DNA from: Allium sativum
Lineage: Eukaryota > Streptophyta > Magnoliopsida > Asparagales > Amaryllidaceae
DNA: 64,000 nt
Assembly: GCA_030737875.1 (NCBI GenBank)
Contig: CM060910.1
Coordinates: forward strand, 252,372,427-252,436,426
Direction of reading: 5' to 3'
Shown here: piece after piece, positions 59,050 to 64,000 of the stretch
Numbering within the stretch: position 1 is the stretch's first letter
How the letters are laid out: each line of letters starts with the position of its first letter
Notes under the pieces: model-generated
The model's database searches: none
Told to the model about the DNA's origin: nothing
The model's input: the letters and a program-made list of their open reading frames with translations, nothing else
Made by a program: the position numbers and the translations under genes

Positions 59050-61615
59050 TGAGGAAAACGAAATGAGTCATTGGGGTAATGGGATGGTAAATGACATGTC
59101 TGCCATTATTTTGAATTGGTTGTTGCATTTACGTGTTTGATGGGTGAAGGGCTGTTCTGGAAATCCAAAAAACCTTCACCATTCTCCATGTATTCCTATT
59201 ATTTATATATATATATGTATATATACATAGTGACCGATGGTGAAAATACAGAATTATACGTTCTAGACTTTTCATTTTTACAAATGTTCGATTGTAAAAT
59301 TTTATTAATTTGTAGGTAAGTTATTAATTTAAGATATAAGCATTTAATGAAAGGTAATAACTTTAGGAAATCGGTATGTAAAGAAATAAATAAATGTTGT
59401 CTAAAATAAGCGTGTTAAGTTACAAAAAAGTACTTAAGGTTAACCATTAGCGAACACTATATATATATATAAACCAAACGAAGAAGAAAAGGGAACTTCT
59501 GTAATAACAACAATAAACTCCTGTTGGCCAGTTCTAAAATTATTTCATCATAATATGTTATTCAGTTTCAATTTTTCATTTAAATATTAGATGAGTCAAT
59601 AAATGATCGTAATGTGCTTCCACAAATAAATCATAAATCGATTTTATGGTTTAGTGGTCATAAAATTTTTAATTGGAACATTTAAAGCAAATTAGTACTA
59701 AATTTTTTATCATATATAAACTCAGTGAAATTCCAAATTAAAATTCAATGCTTACTATGCTTATGATTTGGTGCAAAACCATGTGTCGACCTGTAGCTAG
59801 GTCATATAGGTGGTTATTGAGTTTTGTGGGGGAATGCGCACACGAGTTGATGGTGACCATAGAGATACTCACATGGCGAGGGTCGTTGGAATTGACGTTT
59901 TGGGTTTTCCCTGAGTGTTGTGTGTATGGGAGAGCATGATAAGGTTAACCATGGTGAGAGTTACTGAGAGCAGGATTTGGAATATAGAGGAAGAAGGGTA
60001 TTTTTGTAAATATGGGTAATAAATTAATTTTTGTAAATGATGTTTTGATTTTATAAAACATATAAAACTTGTAACACTTACATTTAATTTATACGAGATC
60101 CAAATCCAATGCGGTCAGTCGTGTTGGATTCGTAAGGAGATAGCTTCGCAGGGGAATTGGAGTAGTAGCATTTGGAGCTTGTGAAAATTTTAGTGAATTT
60201 CAAACAGCATTCGAATTTAAATTGATCTAGAAGGAGAAAGCGATGATGAGTAAAACTCACCTTTTTGAATTTACCAGTATAAAATTAAGTAAATTAAAAT
60301 ATTAATTATTTGCTTATTTATGGAATTTGCTTATGGTTGTATTTTGGAAAATTATCATATTATCATCTGTCTGTTGAAATTGATTGAAGTCGGTTAATTG
60401 TTTGAAATAAATATAGGATCGTGAGGTAGCATCTTGAAATACTATAAAATTGTTTGAATCTAATTTAGGATCATGATATAATATCTCGAATTACAATTAG
60501 GCATTTTTGAATTTATTTTATATAAAGATTTATTGTAAGTATTTGATTGTGTGAATGGTTGAATTATATTTGATTTCGTCGTTTAATTACATCGTTTAAT
60601 TTTGATGTAATTAATTTGTGTCATATGTCTAGTGTTATCTATTTGGTCAAATTAACATCGTTTAGATCTTGATTGAGCTTGTTTTTAATTGACATCAAGT
60701 TGGCAGAATAAATCTCTGTTCTGTCATTTATATTAATTTGGGCATTCTATCTATGCCAACTAATTTATATTGAACATGTGTTATATAAGTTATTAACTGT
60801 TAATTGTTAATTATTTACACATGTCTGTTTATATAAATAACATGTCGGTTGGAAGATAAATTGAATATGGGGTTGTTCATTTAAGTACCATTGTGATTAC
60901 TAAGGCCCGATCAATAAATGTTTTAAATTATTGACGTCGGGCTACAGTTCCTTATGGTACCTCTGAGATAGAGATGTAACCATCGCGCAAATGCTTGCTC
61001 TGTTCATTTGAAACAAATGTTTCCAAATCATTATTGATTTACATTTCATAATATTTTTAAAAAGAAGAATCGCTATTTTATAATGTTTTAGAATAAAGTT
61101 AATTTATTTAATAATCATGTTTTAAAGTTAATAATTATGTATTTAAAAGTGTTTTCAATTATTTTATAATATTATTTAAAATTAATTGAATTTTTATTTA
61201 AAATAAAAATTCAATAATTAATAATTATTTATAATATTTCTTTGTTAATAAGATTTAAAGTTAAATAATTATCTTATTAATAATATTTGAAGTATAATAT
61301 TTTTTTTATCAATAATGATTGTTAAATTAACAATTTATATTGTTAAAAGAAATCAATTACTGTGCATGTGATGAGGATTTAATGAATTAGTATCATATTT
61401 AAAGATAATGCATGTTTATTTAATTGGTTTAAGTGCAATAATCATTTACTTATAATGGTTTGAAGAATTTTAGTCATTCATTAAGGATGTTTTAAAATAA
61501 AGTAATTTACTTACCAATATTAATTTAAAATGAGAAATCATTTCTGTAAGGTTTAAAAAGAACTTTTATCATCTAATCATCGTAGTTACACATTTGACAT
61601 TGTTTATTTTTTACT
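59050..61615. other. AT-rich sequence, no gene supported
   Basis: TATA runs at about 59195-59230 and 59458-59472. From about 60060 onward the sequence resembles LTR interior (long T/A-rich blocks and a nested hairpin), but no LTR ends were found. Confidence 0.45.
60885..60960 (+). repeat. Nested hairpin
   Basis: Outer stem GTACCAT (60885-60891)/ATGGTAC (60954-60960). Inner stem GGCCCGATCAATAA (60904-60917)/TTATTGACGTCGGGCT (60928-60943) with a 2-base bulge and a short loop. The nested design recalls the hairpins in the LTR at 4169-4377. Confidence 0.65.

Positions 61616-61616
<1 letters not shown>

Positions 61617-61688
<72 letters not shown>
61617..61688. repeat. (TA)n(GT)n microsatellite
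   Basis: A short TA run followed by about 60 bp of GT repeats with one T interruption. Confidence 0.95.
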
Positions 61689-63470
61689 TAACGATAAATA
61701 TCGCAACACCCAATTTGGGAATTAACAAAGCATATATGACGAAATGTTGAGGGTGATCGATCTAGAAGACACTCAATGATAACTTAGTTCCACCAAGCTT
61801 GGCTTAATTTACAATGTTTTAGATATTAAGATCTTAAACTCGAAGATTAGTTACTCTTCCTTCAAGAGGTAAGTATCATGTTTACGAGAGTTAAGGATCA
61901 ACAATTACCCTTGGATAAGGGGATTATAAGCTTACGAAAGGTGTAAGAAACCTCGTTATGAAGGTGTACCCTAAATTCAAGACAAAATAATATACATTGT
62001 GTAGAGAAGAAACATGCTAATATATCACAACAGCTATATTTGATGACATATTATAGCCCTTAACGACAAAAATGATACTTTCACATCGATCCAGCCTACG
62101 AAAGGCCTTGGTTGTGTTAGTTATCATGTCATAAGGCTACAATAGGTCTTAAAAACATTGTGCTATGTTAGGCTTATTATGAAAAGATTGAGGCACAAAT
62201 ATTAATCATAAAGGAAAGCTCATTGATTTCACTCAATGATTCCCCTTTCGATATATTTGCACTTAAATCCTTTACACATAAGGTTAGTGATAATTCCCTG
62301 TTAAATCAATTTGGGCACAACATGATTATCGAATCAAAAGTAAGTATGATTTCAATTTCCCCTTTCCATTTATTATGAATGTATTGCAACTGATGTGGAA
62401 ATCTCCAATTTGATTTCAAAATTAGGGTTTTGCCTCTGAGAAATGAGTACAAGATTGTGGAAATGAGAAAAGTCCCCAAAAGTGTGACCCCTGGGGTCAT
62501 ATTTATAGACAATTTAGGTCATCTTCGGTAGTAGTCCGGTAGAAAGCCCGCTTCCACTTCGAGCCTTTGGTATCGACCCGATTCAGGTTTTAGTAGCAGC
62601 TCTTCGGTATCGACCCGCTTTAAGGGATCTTGGTTCCGACATGTTTGACTTTGGTTCTGTCTTCTTTGGCTTCGGCTCTGCTTCGGCTTCGGTATCCCAT
62701 TGCTTGACTTTCTTGGTGTTGCCTTCATTCTTTCTCCTTTGTATTTGTCTTAGTAACACTGATTCTTGATACCGGCACCAAGCCGTTTGCTTCTTTGTAT
62801 CAGTGCCGATATGCATATCTAGCCTTTGTTTCAGTGCCGATGACATATATGCTTAATCCTTGCTTTCTTCTTCTTTGTACTTCAGTATATGATGTATGTC
62901 TTCTTGGCTTCTGATATCTCCCTTTTGCTTTTGGTTTCGGTTGACTCCTCTTCAGGCCCCTGCTTTGGTCGAAATCACTGCGACACCCCTTCACATTCTT
63001 TTGGTTTCGATATCAAATTTTGGTAGTAACATTTGCCTCCCTAATGAAGGGGTATTTCTGACTTTTCAAGTCAGCACTTTTGTTCCAGTTTTGAATATCT
63101 TCATTTGGAATCTTCCCTGTGTTTTCCCTGCATAAGATACAACAACTGATATTTTACGTTGGTCCTTTTATTTAGAGTAGGATGTATACAAAAACTTGCT
63201 CATATTATGTTAGGCATCATCCGGTCCTAAGCCCAGTGACAGATCAAACCTGCAAAAAGGATAATATGATTCACTATCTTATATATCATATGCTTAGGAA
63301 ATCCTCCCTGCATGAGGTGTGGGAAAGTGTGACCTTCCTTAGAAGGTTTCATCATGGAAATCCTACGATACCTACCCGAAGGTTGGTTAACAACCCTTTC
63401 CGAAAATAAGATAGTTAGTCTTGATTCCATATTTCATGCATGACAGTAGAAGTCCAGAAACCTGTTCCTA
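61689..63470. other. Sequence without a recognisable gene
   Basis: Scattered GGTATCGACCCG-type short repeats occur at 62513-62650 and TTCGGCTTCGG-like runs near 62660-62700. Short open frames here have no domain or splice support. Confidence 0.45.
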
Positions 63471-63479
63471 TTTTACAGG

Positions 63480-64000
63480 AGATAAGAATCATAGTCTTGA
63501 GATCTAGATTCGGGTATTATTAGAAGACCAACAAAATCCACTTTTGGCAATATGAGACCCAGATTCAGGTATTAATAATTAAAGGCCATAAATCATTATC
63601 TGATAATAATATAAATCCTGAAATTCAGATTTGGGTATTTAATAGAAGACCAGATATCCATATCTGGCAATAACAGAAGTCCCAAATCAAAACCCAGGTT
63701 CAGGTATTTAATAGAAGACCAGAAATTCACATCGAGTAGTAATAGATAGAAGACTTGAAACCCATTTTGGGTACTAGTGAAAGAAGACCAAAAATTCATA
63801 TCTGACAATAGACGGAAGACCCGAAACTCAGATTTGGGTATTAATGATAGAAGACCAGAAATCAATATTTGGCAATAATAGATGTCCCGAACCGAAACCC
63901 AGATTCAGGTACTTAATAAAAGACCAAAAATCTATATCTGGCGGTAATAAAAGTCCCGAACCGAAACCAGATTCGGGTATTTAATAGAAGACCAGATATC
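63480..64000. repeat. Tandem array, about 60-90-bp units, running off the window
   Basis: At least seven diverged units share ATAGAAGACCAGA, a CATATCTGGCAATAA block and CCCAGATTCGGGTATT. Each unit contains short palindromes (CCAGATAT..ATATCTGG; CCCGAA..TTCGGG). The last unit is cut by the window end, so the total array length is unknown. Confidence 0.8.

Noticed and set aside
63480..64000. A CRISPR-like array
   Set aside because: Units are diverged and directly adjacent, without identical repeats and unique spacers, and the genome is plant nuclear.

Overview
This is nuclear DNA of a flowering plant, most likely a eudicot. It is AT-rich, has U-rich GT..AG introns and many microsatellites, and holds nested plant transposons (Ty3/gypsy, Sirevirus-type Ty1/copia, Helitron, CACTA, hAT). 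I see no bacterial operons, CRISPR arrays or convincing tRNA or rRNA genes. Exon structures were assembled by eye from splice sites and phase; no database search was run.

Layout. (1) 1-5824 is a Ty3/gypsy-type element whose 5' LTR is cut by the window edge. It has a 3.66-kb 3' LTR but an internal region of only 2 kb with a frameshifted gag and no pol. The LTR contains two tandem copies of a nested hairpin whose stems differ by compensatory changes. (2) 5825-6440 is the remnant of a CGGTA-rich DNA element cut by that LTR element. (3) 6583-15874 is the one clearly recognisable host gene, a 10-exon ASCH-domain (predicted RNA-binding) protein of 375 codons, with a 4.4-kb intron holding an 885-bp hAT-type element. 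(4) 15875-22406 is AT-rich spacer with a hAT miniature element (19817-20312) and a tentative small minus-strand gene. (5) 22410-38280 looks like one CACTA element with matching terminal repeats and TTT flanks. It carries unidentified exon-like sequence and is interrupted by a young Sirevirus arranged LTR-internal-LTR-partial internal (24360-36693). (6) 38281-42800 is spacer with a second copy of the hAT family and unidentified minus-strand exon candidates. (7) 42800-54410 on the minus strand is a decayed Helitron Rep/helicase gene split by a 6.4-kb putative solo LTR (47388-53769). (8) 54800-57345 holds two large tandem duplications, and 58283-58852 holds the first three exons of a well-phased minus-strand gene, perhaps Helitron-borne. 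(9) 59000-64000 is AT-rich sequence with a nested hairpin, a GT microsatellite and a tandem array running off the window end.

How the parts interact. Nesting gives relative ages: the gypsy-like element cut the CGGTA element, the Sirevirus entered the CACTA element, and the solo LTR entered the Helitron gene. The Sirevirus LTRs differ at about 20 sites in 2.83 kb by eye, so it is the youngest insertion that can be dated. Several coding relics share Trp-to-stop changes, as expected of methylated, silenced transposons. The ASCH gene remains open through all ten exons although transposon sequence lies within 150-800 bp of its start codon.
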